Of a stretch of DNA of 64,000 bases, positions 37,994-45,897 are shown in pieces; the first letter of the stretch is position 1, and each line of letters opens with the position of its first letter. The position numbers and the translations under genes were made by a program. The notes beneath the pieces were generated by a model that was not told the DNA's origin, searched no databases, and was given only the letters and a program-made list of their open reading frames with translations. This DNA comes from CAIQQQ01 sp037445025 (GTDB lineage: Bacteria > Pseudomonadota > Alphaproteobacteria > Acetobacterales > Acetobacteraceae): the NCBI GenBank assembly GCA_037445025.1, contig JBBILI010000016.1, forward strand, positions 1 to 64,000. Direction: 5' to 3'.

Positions 37994-40376
37994 ATGGACA
38001 CGGTCCTTCGCCTGCCGACGGAAGCGACTGCGGAGGAGCTCCGGCGGATGGACGCCTACTGGCGCGCCGCCAACTACCTCGCCGTCGGCCAGATCTACCT
38101 CTACGACAATCCGCTTTTGCGCGCGCCCCTGACCCTCGCCCATGTCAAGCCGCTGGTCGTCGGCCACTGGGGCACCACCCCCGGCCAGAGCTTCATCTAC
38201 GTCCATCTCAACCGCGTCATCAAAGCCTTCGACCTCGACATGTTCTACATCGCCGGCCCCGGCCATGGCGGCCCGTCTCTGGTCGCCAACACCTATCTGA
38301 AGGCAGTTACACCGAGATCTACCCCAACATCAGCCAGGATGAGGCGGGGATGAAGAAGCTCTTCACCCAGTTCTCCTTCCCCGGCGGCATCTCCAGCCAC
38401 GTGGCCCCCACCACGCCCGGCTCGATCCACGAAGGCGGCGAGCTCGGCTATTCGCTCAGCCCGCCTTCGCCGCGGTGTTCGACAATCCGGGCCTGATCGT
38501 CGCCTGCGTCATCGGCGACGGCGAGGCTGAGACCGGGCCGCTGGCGACCGCCTCGCAGTCCAACAAGCTGCTCGACCCGATCTCGGACGGCGCGGTGCTG
38601 CCCATCCTGCATCTCAACGGCTTCAAGATCAGCAACCCGACGCTGCTGGCCCGCATCGAGCCGGAGGAGCTCGACCAGTTCTTCCGCGGCTGCGGCTGGA
38701 CCCCGTATTTCGTCGAAGGCGACGACCCCGCGACGATGCACCGGCTGATGGCCGACACGATGGACCGCGTCATCGCTGATATCCGCGCCATCCAGGCGGA
38801 GGCACGCGCGACCTCCCGACCTGATCGTCCGCGCTGGCCGATGATCGTGCTGCGATCGCCGAAAGGCTGGACCGGACCGACGATGGTCGACGGGCTCAAG
38901 ATCGAAGGCACCTTCCGCGCCCACCAGGTGCCACTGATCGTCAACGCCGAGCATCCCGAGCACGTGGCGCTGCTGGAGCAATGGATGCACAGCTACCGGC
39001 CGGAAGAGCTGTTTAACGAAATCGGACGACTGATCCCCGAACTCGCCGCCCTCGCGCCAAAGGGCGATCGCCGGATGGGCGCCAACCCGCACACCAACGG
39101 CGGCAACCTGCTGCGTGATCTGGTGATGCCCGACTTCCGAGCGCACGCTGTCGCTGTGCCCGCCCCCGGCGCCGTGGGCGCGCAGGACACGCTGGTGCTC
39201 GGCCGGTTCCTGCGAGACGTCGTCCGTGCCAGCGCGTCTCCGCGGAATTTTCGCATCTTCGGGCCGGACGAGACCCTGTCCAACCAGATCGGCGCGGTGT
39301 TCGAGGTGACCGGCCGGCAATGGGATGCACGGCAGGTGGCGGATGACGAGTTCCTCGCCCCCGAGGGCGGCGTGCTCGATTCGATGCTGAGCGAGCATCA
39401 ATGCGAAGGCTGGCTGGAAGGCTATCTGCTCACCGGGCGGCATGGGCTGTTCAACAGCTACGAGGCGTTCATCCGTATCGTCGATTCGATGTTCAGCCAG
39501 CACGCCAAATGGCTGGAGGTGACGGCGGAGCTGCCCTGGCGGCGCAAGATCTCGTCGCTGAACTATCTGCTGGCCTCGCATGTCTGGCAGCAGGACCATA
39601 ACGGCTTCACCCACCAGGACCCCGGGTTTCTCGACCACGTCATCAACAAGAAAGCCGATATCGTGCGTTGCTATCTGCCGCCCGATGCGAACTGCCTGCT
39701 GTCGGTGTTCGATCACTGCCTGCGCAGCCGGCATCTGGTGGACGTGGTGGTGGCGGGCAAACATGCCATGCCGCAATGGCTGGGGATCGAGGCGGCGGTG
39801 ATCCACTGCACCGAGGGCCTGGGCATCTGGCAATGGGCCAGCAACGACCAGAACGCCGAGCCGGATGTGGTGATGGCCTGCTGCGGCGACACGCCGACCC
39901 TGGAGATTCTGGCCGCGGTGTCGCTGCTGCGGCTGCATCTGCCCGATCTCAAGATGCGGGTGGTCAACATTGTCGACCTTCTGCGGCTGCAGCCCGCCGG
40001 CGTGCACCCGCATGGCCTCAGCGAGACCGATTACGACAGCCTGTTCACCACCGACAGGCCGGTGATCTTCGGCTTCCACGGCTATCCCGGCCTGGTGCAC
40101 CAGCTGACCTGGCAGCGCATCAACCGCAACCTGCATGTGCATGGCGACAAGGAGGAAGGCACCATCACCACGCCGTTCGACATGCGGGTGCAGAACGGGC
40201 TTGACCGGTTCCACCCGGTGATGTCGGTGCTGGACCACGTGCCCGGGCTCGGTACCAAAGGCAGCAACCTCAAGCAGCTCATGCAGGACCGGCTGGTGGC
40301 CCACAAGCACTATATCGACCGCCACGGCGAGGATCTGCCGGAGATCCGCCACTGGGTCTGGGAGCACGCGGCATGA
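37994..40376 (+). pseudogene. xfp: Xylulose-5-phosphate/fructose-6-phosphate phosphoketolase, two frameshifts
   Basis: This thiamine-diphosphate enzyme cleaves xylulose 5-phosphate or fructose 6-phosphate to acetyl phosphate plus a smaller sugar phosphate. Three frames must be joined. Part 1 runs to NTYL with YWRAANYLAVGQIYLYDNP and FYIAGPGHGGPSL. After 38299 one G is missing (CTGAAGGC for CTG GAA GGC). Part 2 gives GSYTEIYPNIS and GGISSHVAPTTPGSIHEGGE. At 38461-38462 one A is missing (AGCCCGCC for AGC CAC GCC). Part 3 runs from AFAAVFDNPGLIVACVIGDG (ThDP-binding GDGEAETGPLA) to the end. Restoring both bases gives 794 residues, the normal size. All key motifs are otherwise intact, so the damage is recent or artefactual. 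It overlaps the aldolase start by four bases. Confidence 0.88.
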
Positions 40377-41404
40377 CCCTGCAGACGGTGGCCCGGAACC
40401 TCGTGGGGCGCGGCAAGGGCCTGCTGGCGATGGACGAGAGCACCGGCACCTGCAATCGCCGCTTCGCCGCTCTCGGCATCGCCCAGACCGAATCGGCGCG
40501 CTGCGCCTGGCGCACCCTGCTGGTGACGACGCCAGGGCTGGGCGCCTGCATCGGCGGCGCCATCCTGGTCGACGAGACGATGCGCCAGCGCGACGCGCAG
40601 GGCGTCTCCCTGGTGAAGCGGCTGGGCGAGGCCGGGATCATCGCCGGCATCAAGGTCGATCGCGGCACGGTCGATCTGGCGCTGCATCCGGGCGAATGGG
40701 TCACCGAAGGACTCGACGGGCTGCGCGAACGGCTGCAAGGCTATGCCGGGCTGGGCGCGGGCTTTGCCAAATGGCGCGCGGTGCTCGCCGTGAGTGACGC
40801 GTTCCCGAGCCACGCCTGCCTGCAGGCCAACGCCGCGACCCTGGCGCGCTACGCCGCGCTCTGCCAGGAGGCGGGTCTGGTGCCGATCGTCGCGCCGGAG
40901 GTGCTGATGGAGGGCAGTCACAGCCTGCAACGCTGCCGCGATGTGACCCAGACCGTGCTGCTGGCCGTGTTCGCCGCCCTGCACACCCGGGGCGTCGCCA
41001 TGGACGGCATGATCCTCAAGCCGAACATGGTGCTGGCAGGGCTTGATTGTCCGGAACAGCCGGACCTCGCCGACGTCACCACCGCCACGCTGGGCTGCCT
41101 GCTTGCCAGCGTGCCCGCCGATGTCGCCGGCATCGCCTTTCTGTCCGGCGGACAGTCGGACGCCCAGGCCTCGGAACGGCTCAATGCCATCAACGCGGCA
41201 TCGCGCGATGGCGGCCCACGCCCTCCCTGGCCCATGGTGTTCTCCTACGGCCGCGCCCTGCAGCGCGAGGCGATGGCGGTCTGGCACGGCGACCCCAAGC
41301 ACGTCGCGCGGGCCCAGCACGTGCTGCGGGTGCGGGCGATGTGCAACCATGCCGCCCTGACTGGCGACTATGAGGCAGGGATGGAAGACCGGGCGGCGGC
41401 ATGA
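40373..41404 (+). CDS. fba: Class I fructose-bisphosphate aldolase
   Basis: This 343-residue class I (Schiff-base) aldolase splits fructose 1,6-bisphosphate into dihydroxyacetone phosphate and glyceraldehyde 3-phosphate. Family features are GKGLLAMDESTGTCNRRF, IIAGIKVDRG, VPIVAPEVLMEG, the lysine-containing GMILKPNMVLAG (Schiff-base Lys) and IAFLSGGQSD with the phosphate loop. The reading frame is intact although both preceding genes are broken. Its ATG overlaps the phosphoketolase stop and its stop overlaps the next start, so expression depends on translational coupling through a frameshifted gene and may be reduced. Confidence 0.93.
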   Translation: MTLQTVARNLVGRGKGLLAMDESTGTCNRRFAALGIAQTESARCAWRTLLVTTPGLGACIGGAILVDETMRQRDAQGVSLVKRLGEAGIIAGIKVDRGTVDLALHPGEWVTEGLDGLRERLQGYAGLGAGFAKWRAVLAVSDAFPSHACLQANAATLARYAALCQEAGLVPIVAPEVLMEGSHSLQRCRDVTQTVLLAVFAALHTRGVAMDGMILKPNMVLAGLDCPEQPDLADVTTATLGCLLASVPADVAGIAFLSGGQSDAQASERLNAINAASRDGGPRPPWPMVFSYGRALQREAMAVWHGDPKHVARAQHVLRVRAMCNHAALTGDYEAGMEDRAAA

Positions 41405-41988
41405 GTGTCTCGCTATACTTGGTGCGGCACGGCGAGACCGCGTGGTCACTCTCCGGCCAGCATACCGGGCGGACCGATATCGGCCTGACCCCGCAGGGCG
41501 AAGCCCAGGCGCGCGGCCTGCGCCCGCTGCTGCGCGGCATCGCCTTCACGCACGTCTTCACCAGCCCGGCCACACGCGCCCGACAGACCTGCCACCTGGC
41601 CGGCCTCGGCGCATCGGCCCGCATCGAGCCGGATCTCGTGGAATGGGACTACGGGGATTACGAAGGCAAACGCTCCGCCGAAATCCGCCTCGCGAGGCCG
41701 GACTGGAACGTGTTCCGCGACGGCGCCCCAGGCGGCGACACACCAGCCGACATCACCCGACGCGCGGACCGTCTGATCGCCCGCCTGCAAGAACTTGACG
41801 GCCCCATCGCCCTGTTCTCGCACGGACAGTTCGGCCAGGCCCTGGCCGCCCGCTGGATCGGCCTGGCGGTGGCGGAAGGACAGCATCTCTATCTCGATAC
41901 CGCGTCGGTCAGTGTTCTCGCCTGCCATCCGCATCATCCGGAGATCACGATCATCAGGTCTTGGAACAGGGTCGTCACGGGGGAGTAG
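41401..41988 (+). CDS. Histidine phosphatase (phosphoglycerate mutase-like) family protein
   Basis: This 195-residue cytoplasmic phosphatase of the RHG family has the phosphohistidine motif LYLVRHGETAWSLSGQHTG near the N-terminus, the second arginine region FTSPATRARQTCHLAG, the acid/base region VEWDYGDYEGKR and the second catalytic histidine in IALFSHGQFGQALAARW. Its position at the end of a sugar-phosphate operon suggests action on a sugar phosphate or a phosphoglycerate-like compound; the cofactor-dependent mutase role is less likely at this length. The start overlaps the aldolase stop (ATGA). A T-rich hairpin follows 16 bp after the stop. Confidence 0.88.
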   Translation: MSVSLYLVRHGETAWSLSGQHTGRTDIGLTPQGEAQARGLRPLLRGIAFTHVFTSPATRARQTCHLAGLGASARIEPDLVEWDYGDYEGKRSAEIRLARPDWNVFRDGAPGGDTPADITRRADRLIARLQELDGPIALFSHGQFGQALAARWIGLAVAEGQHLYLDTASVSVLACHPHHPEITIIRSWNRVVTGE

Positions 41989-42004
41989 GGAAGGGAAGCA
42001 AGCG

Positions 42005-42039
42005 CTTCTTTTCTGAAGAAAAGAAGCAAAAGACTTTTG
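42005..42039. repeat. T-rich hairpin repeat, single type II copy
   Basis: CTTCTTTTCTGAAGAAAAGAAG followed by CAAAAGACTTTTG, 16 bp past the histidine phosphatase stop and just upstream of the hemN promoter. In this orientation it reads as a hairpin then a short T run and probably ends the pgi-to-phosphatase transcript. Confidence 0.8.
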
Positions 42040-42081
42040 TTCTTGGGGGCGCGGATATACCGGAACGGGGCGCCATGGGGC

Positions 42082-42123
42082 TTGATCCAGATCAAGGCAC
42101 GCCTTGGATCGGCCGCGTAGAGT
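42082..42123 (+). promoter_or_regulatory. FNR-type site and -10-like hexamer upstream of hemN
   Basis: A perfect FNR/Anr palindrome, TTGATCCAGATCAA, occupies 42082-42095. A -10-like hexamer TAGAGT at 42118-42123 starts 22 nt after it. In class II FNR promoters the site is centred at -41.5; here that places the transcription start on the A of the hemN ATG (42130), predicting a leaderless message. No clear ribosome binding site precedes the ATG, in agreement. Confidence 0.8.
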
Positions 42124-42129
42124 CCGCAC

Positions 42130-43491
42130 ATGACGCAAGATCTCATCAGCCGCTACGACGGCCGGGTTCCCCGCTACACCAGCTATCCCACCGCGCCCAA
42201 CTTCCAGGCGGCGTTCCCGGCCGGCACCTATGCCGCCTGGCTGCGGGATCTGCCAGAGGACGCGGCACTCTCGCTCTACCTCCACGTGCCGTTCTGCGAC
42301 CGGCTCTGCCTCTATTGCGGCTGCAACACCACCGTCGCCCACCAGGAGGCACCGCGACGCAGCTACGCCGCCCTGCTGCAGGACGAACTGCGCCTCGTCG
42401 CCCGCCAGATCGGCCATCGCGCCAGCGTGGGCCACATCCACTGGGGCGGCGGCACACCCACCATGCTGCCGGCCGACTGCCTGGTCGACATCATGGCCAC
42501 GATCCGCACGCTGTTCGACGTGAGGCCCGACGCCGAAATCGCCATCGAAATCGACCCGACCTCGCTCACGCCGATAAGCCTCGCAGGCCTGGCCGACATG
42601 GGCGTCAACCGCGCCAGCCTCGGCGTGCAGGATCTCGACCCCGCCGTGCAGACCGCCATCGGCCGCATGCAGAGCTACGAAGAGACCGAAGCCTGCGCAC
42701 AGGCGCTGCGCGGCCTCGGCATCCATTCGATCAATCTCGACCTCATCTACGGCCTGCCGCTGCAGACTGAAACCAGCGTGGCCCAGACGGCGCGTCGCGC
42801 CCTGGATCTCGGCGCCGATCGCGTCGCCGTGTTCGGCTACGCCCACGTGCCCTGGATGAAGCGCCACCAGGCGCTGATCCAGGAGGCCAGCCTGCCACCC
42901 CCAAGCGCCCGCTTCGCCCAGCGCGCCGCCATCGACGCGGTACTGGTGAACGAAGGCGGCTACCGGCCGATCGGCCTGGACCATTACGCCCGCCCCGGCG
43001 ACGCCATGGCCGCCTCCGCCGAGACCGGCGCGCTGCATCGCAGCTTCCAGGGCTACACCACCGACACATCCGACGCGCTGATCGGCTTCGGCGCCAGCGC
43101 CATCGGCTGTCTGCCGCAAGGCTATGTGCAGAACGCGCCTGGGGTGCCGGGTTACGCCGCTGCCATCCGCCAGGGCCAGCTCGCCACCGTTCGCGGCATC
43201 GTGCTGAGTGACGATGACCGGCTTCGCCGCGCGGTCATCGAACGGATCATGTGCGACCTCACGGTCGATCTGCGGGATGTCGCGGCCAGCTTCGCGGCCG
43301 ATCCGGCGCCGCTGCTGCAGGCGGCAGCAACGCTGGCGCGGTTCGAGCAGGACGGGCTGGTGGTGCGGTCAGGGGCGCATATCGCCGTGACCGAGGCCGG
43401 CCGGCCGTTCGTGCGCAACGTGGTGGCGGTGTTCGATGCCTATCTCGCCGAGGCGTCGGCGTCGGCGCCGCAGCACGCCCAGGCCGTCTGA
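42130..43491 (+). CDS. hemN: Oxygen-independent coproporphyrinogen III oxidase
   Basis: This 453-residue radical SAM enzyme converts coproporphyrinogen III to protoporphyrinogen IX without oxygen, feeding haem and bacteriochlorophyll synthesis. The [4Fe-4S] cysteines are in FCDRLCLYCGCNTT (Cys56, Cys60, Cys63, plus Cys65), the HemN-specific CxxxCxxCxC. Other landmarks are RYDGRVPRYTSYPTAPNF at the start, HIHWGGGTPTMLP (glycine motif) and RASLGVQDLDPAVQTAIGR. The family N-terminus fits the chosen ATG exactly. It has its own FNR promoter, consistent with low-oxygen induction, and is followed by bchE under an equivalent promoter. Confidence 0.95.
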   Translation: MTQDLISRYDGRVPRYTSYPTAPNFQAAFPAGTYAAWLRDLPEDAALSLYLHVPFCDRLCLYCGCNTTVAHQEAPRRSYAALLQDELRLVARQIGHRASVGHIHWGGGTPTMLPADCLVDIMATIRTLFDVRPDAEIAIEIDPTSLTPISLAGLADMGVNRASLGVQDLDPAVQTAIGRMQSYEETEACAQALRGLGIHSINLDLIYGLPLQTETSVAQTARRALDLGADRVAVFGYAHVPWMKRHQALIQEASLPPPSARFAQRAAIDAVLVNEGGYRPIGLDHYARPGDAMAASAETGALHRSFQGYTTDTSDALIGFGASAIGCLPQGYVQNAPGVPGYAAAIRQGQLATVRGIVLSDDDRLRRAVIERIMCDLTVDLRDVAASFAADPAPLLQAAATLARFEQDGLVVRSGAHIAVTEAGRPFVRNVVAVFDAYLAEASASAPQHAQAV

Positions 43492-43518
43492 CGGTTCGGG
43501 GCGGATATCGCCGGGGGC

Positions 43519-43560
43519 TTGATCTGGATCAATCCGGTTCGCGGCGGACCTCGTTACGCT
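43519..43560 (+). promoter_or_regulatory. FNR-type site and -10-like hexamer upstream of bchE
   Basis: A perfect palindrome TTGATCTGGATCAA lies at 43519-43532 and the hexamer TACGCT at 43555-43560 begins 22 nt later, the same spacing as at hemN and cydA. A class II arrangement places the start at about 43567, giving a 22-nt leader that contains AGGCGAGGAGCGG ahead of the GTG start of bchE. Confidence 0.75.
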
Positions 43561-43588
43561 GACCTGAAACAAGGCGAGGAGCGGCAGG

Positions 43589-45217
43589 GTGCGCATCGTT
43601 CTCATTCATCCGAACTACCATTCCGGCGGCGCCGAGATCGCCGGCAACTGGCCGCCGGCCTGGGCCGCCTACCTCACCGGCGCGCTGAAGACCGCGGGCT
43701 TCAGCGATATCCGCTTCATCGACGCGATGACCAACAACCTCACCGACGATGATCTGCGCGCCCTGCTCGAAGCCGAGCGGCCCGATGTGATCGGTGCCAC
43801 CGCCATCACCGCCTCCATCTACAAGGCCGAGCGCGCCCTGCAGATCGCCCGCGAGGTGCACCCAGGCGCGGTCACCATGCTCGGCGGCATCCATGCCACC
43901 TTCATGTATCAGCAGGTGCTTAGCGAGGCGCCCTGGATCGACGTGATCGTGCGCGGCGAGGGCGAGGAGATCCTGGTCGAGCTGATCCGCGCCATCGACG
44001 GCGGCACCTGGCCGGCGGCGCGGGCCAGCATCAAAGGGCTGGCCTTCACCGACCAGACGCCGGAGGGACCGGTGATCACCGCGACCGCCGCGGCCCCCAC
44101 GGTGAAGGACCTCGACGGCATCAGCCCGGACTGGTCGATCCTGGAATGGCCGAAATACACCTACATCCCGCTCAACTGCAGGGTGGCCATCCCCAACATG
44201 GCGCGGGGCTGTCCGTTCACCTGCTCGTTCTGCTCGCAGTGGAAGTTCTGGCGCGACTACCGGGTGCGTGACCCCAAGAAGGTCGCCGACGAGATCGAGG
44301 GTCTGTACCGCGATCATGATGTGCGTTTCTTCATTCTCGCCGACGAGGAGCCCACCATCAACCGCAAGAAGTTCATCCAGTTCTGCGAGGAGCTGATCGC
44401 CCGCGGCCTGCCCGAGCATGTGCAATGGGGCATCAACACGCGCGTCACCGATATTCTGCGCGATGAAAAATATCTCGCCCTGTATCGCAAGGCTGGGCTG
44501 ATCCATGTCTCCCTGGGCACCGAGGCTGCGGCGCAGATGAAGCTCGACCGGTTCAACAAAGAAACGAAGGTCGCCGACAACAAGCGGGCGATCCAGCTGC
44601 TGCGCGAGGCCGGCATCGTGGTCGAGGCGCAGTTCATCGTGGGGCTGGAGAACGAGACCGCCGAGACGCTGGAGGAGACCTACCGCATGGCGCTCGACTG
44701 GAAGCCGGATCTGGCGAACTGGTCGATGTACACGCCCTGGCCCTTCACCCAGCTGTTCCAGGAGCTCAGCGACAAGGTGGAGGTGTTCGACTTCGAGAAG
44801 TACAACTTCGTCACCCCCATCATCCGCCCTGCGGCGATGGACTGGGCCGAGCTGCTGGACCGGGTGATGAACAACTACCGACGCTTCTACATGCGCAAGG
44901 CGCTGTTCTCGTATCCGTGGTCGGGCACCGGGCAGCGGCGGCGCTATCTGCTCGGCTGTCTCAAGGCGTTCCTGAAATCGGGGTTCCAGCGGACGTTCTA
45001 TGATCTCGGCCGTGTCGGCTACTGGGGGCCGCAATCGAAGAAGAAGGTTGATTTTCATTTCGACGAAAGCCGCACCGTGGCGCCGGCCCAGGCGGCCGGA
45101 TGGGAAGCGCGGGCGGATCGGTCGCGCAAGGCCAGGCCGATGATGGTGACGGCCGCGGCCTGTGGCGACGGCACCAGGGAGCGTCATGATCATGACGATA
45201 CCGATATCGTTGAGTGA
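43589..45217 (+). CDS. bchE: Anaerobic Mg-protoporphyrin IX monomethyl ester oxidative cyclase
   Basis: This 542-residue cobalamin-dependent radical SAM enzyme forms the isocyclic (fifth) ring of bacteriochlorophyll without oxygen. The N-terminal B12-binding domain opens with VLIHPNYHSGGAEIAGNWPP and includes VTMLGGIHATFMY. The radical SAM cluster motif is ARGCPFTCSFCSQWKFWRDY (Cys208, Cys212, Cys215), followed by FILADEEPTINRKKF, NTRVTDILRDE and VGLENETAETLEETY. These are close to known BchE proteins throughout. The start is a GTG at 43589 with AGGCGAGGAGCGGCAGG upstream. The last ~30 residues are variable and the 3' end overlaps bchJ by 32 bp. An FNR site precedes it. An aerobic acsF-type cyclase is not in this window. 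Confidence 0.95.
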   Translation: MRIVLIHPNYHSGGAEIAGNWPPAWAAYLTGALKTAGFSDIRFIDAMTNNLTDDDLRALLEAERPDVIGATAITASIYKAERALQIAREVHPGAVTMLGGIHATFMYQQVLSEAPWIDVIVRGEGEEILVELIRAIDGGTWPAARASIKGLAFTDQTPEGPVITATAAAPTVKDLDGISPDWSILEWPKYTYIPLNCRVAIPNMARGCPFTCSFCSQWKFWRDYRVRDPKKVADEIEGLYRDHDVRFFILADEEPTINRKKFIQFCEELIARGLPEHVQWGINTRVTDILRDEKYLALYRKAGLIHVSLGTEAAAQMKLDRFNKETKVADNKRAIQLLREAGIVVEAQFIVGLENETAETLEETYRMALDWKPDLANWSMYTPWPFTQLFQELSDKVEVFDFEKYNFVTPIIRPAAMDWAELLDRVMNNYRRFYMRKALFSYPWSGTGQRRRYLLGCLKAFLKSGFQRTFYDLGRVGYWGPQSKKKVDFHFDESRTVAPAQAAGWEARADRSRKARPMMVTAAACGDGTRERHDHDDTDIVE

Positions 45218-45818
45218 GGATGCGGTGTTCGGGCGGGTTGGCCCGAACGCGGTGCTGCAGCTGCTCGCGGCGCTGCGGCAGTTTGGGCTGGGTGGCCGCG
45301 TGGCGCCGTTGCTGGAGGCGTCGGGCGCTGCGGAGTGGGAGGATGGGCCGCCGCAGGCGATGGTGGATGAGCGGCGGGTGGCGCGGCTGCATCAGGCGGT
45401 GCGGTCCGGCTTCGCGCCGGTTCTGTCGCGGCGGTTGTTGGAGGAGGCGGGTGTTCGCACGGCGGATTATCTGTTGTCCGCGCGCATTCCGCGTCTGGCG
45501 CAGGTGGTGTTGCGGGCTTTGCCGGCGTGGCTGTCTGCGCGTCTGCTGGTGGCGGCGATTGGGCGGCATGCCTGGACGTTTGCCGGCTCGGGGCGTTTCT
45601 CGGCGCGGGCAGGGCGTGTGGTGACCCTTCGGATCGAGGGCAATCCGTTCTGTGTCGGCGAGCGCGCGATGGCTCCGGTGTGTGACTGGCACCGCGCGGT
45701 GTTTCAGCGTCTGTTCGCGGTTCTGGTCAGCCCGGACTGCCAGGTGATCGAAACGGAATGCGAAGCCACCGGCGGCCAAGCCTGCTGTTTCAAGATTCGC
45801 CGGATATCTCACGAATAG
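45186..45818 (+). CDS. bchJ: BchJ-like 4-vinyl-reductase-domain protein
   Basis: This 210-residue bacteriochlorophyll biosynthesis protein has the V4R fold. The N-terminal helices include GRVGPNAVLQLLAALRQFGL, and the C-terminal V4R part contains IEGNPFCVGERAMAPVCDWH and ETECEATGGQACCFKI, whose clustered cysteines recall the family's metal site. BchJ was first proposed as the 8-vinyl reductase, but in other bacteria that activity belongs to BciA/BciB, and BchJ is thought to assist substrate handling. It is translationally linked to bchE (32-bp overlap; GGGAG before the ATG at 45186). Codon choice is rougher (more third-position G/T) than in bchE. Confidence 0.88.
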   Translation: MIMTIPISLSEDAVFGRVGPNAVLQLLAALRQFGLGGRVAPLLEASGAAEWEDGPPQAMVDERRVARLHQAVRSGFAPVLSRRLLEEAGVRTADYLLSARIPRLAQVVLRALPAWLSARLLVAAIGRHAWTFAGSGRFSARAGRVVTLRIEGNPFCVGERAMAPVCDWHRAVFQRLFAVLVSPDCQVIETECEATGGQACCFKIRRISHE

Positions 45819-45850
45819 AAGTCATTTGCTTCTTTTCTACAAAAAAGAAG
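45819..45850. repeat. Degenerate T-rich hairpin repeat
   Basis: GAAGTCATTTG followed by CTTCTTTTCTACAAAAAAGAAG begins directly after the bchJ stop codon. It is a diverged type II copy with mismatches in the hairpin. It also lies about 50 bp beyond the stop of the convergent histidine kinase, so it may terminate both transcripts. Confidence 0.7.
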
Positions 45851-45897
45851 CGCTTGCTTGATTTTTTTCTTGGATATGCCCCGAACCAAAGCGTCGC

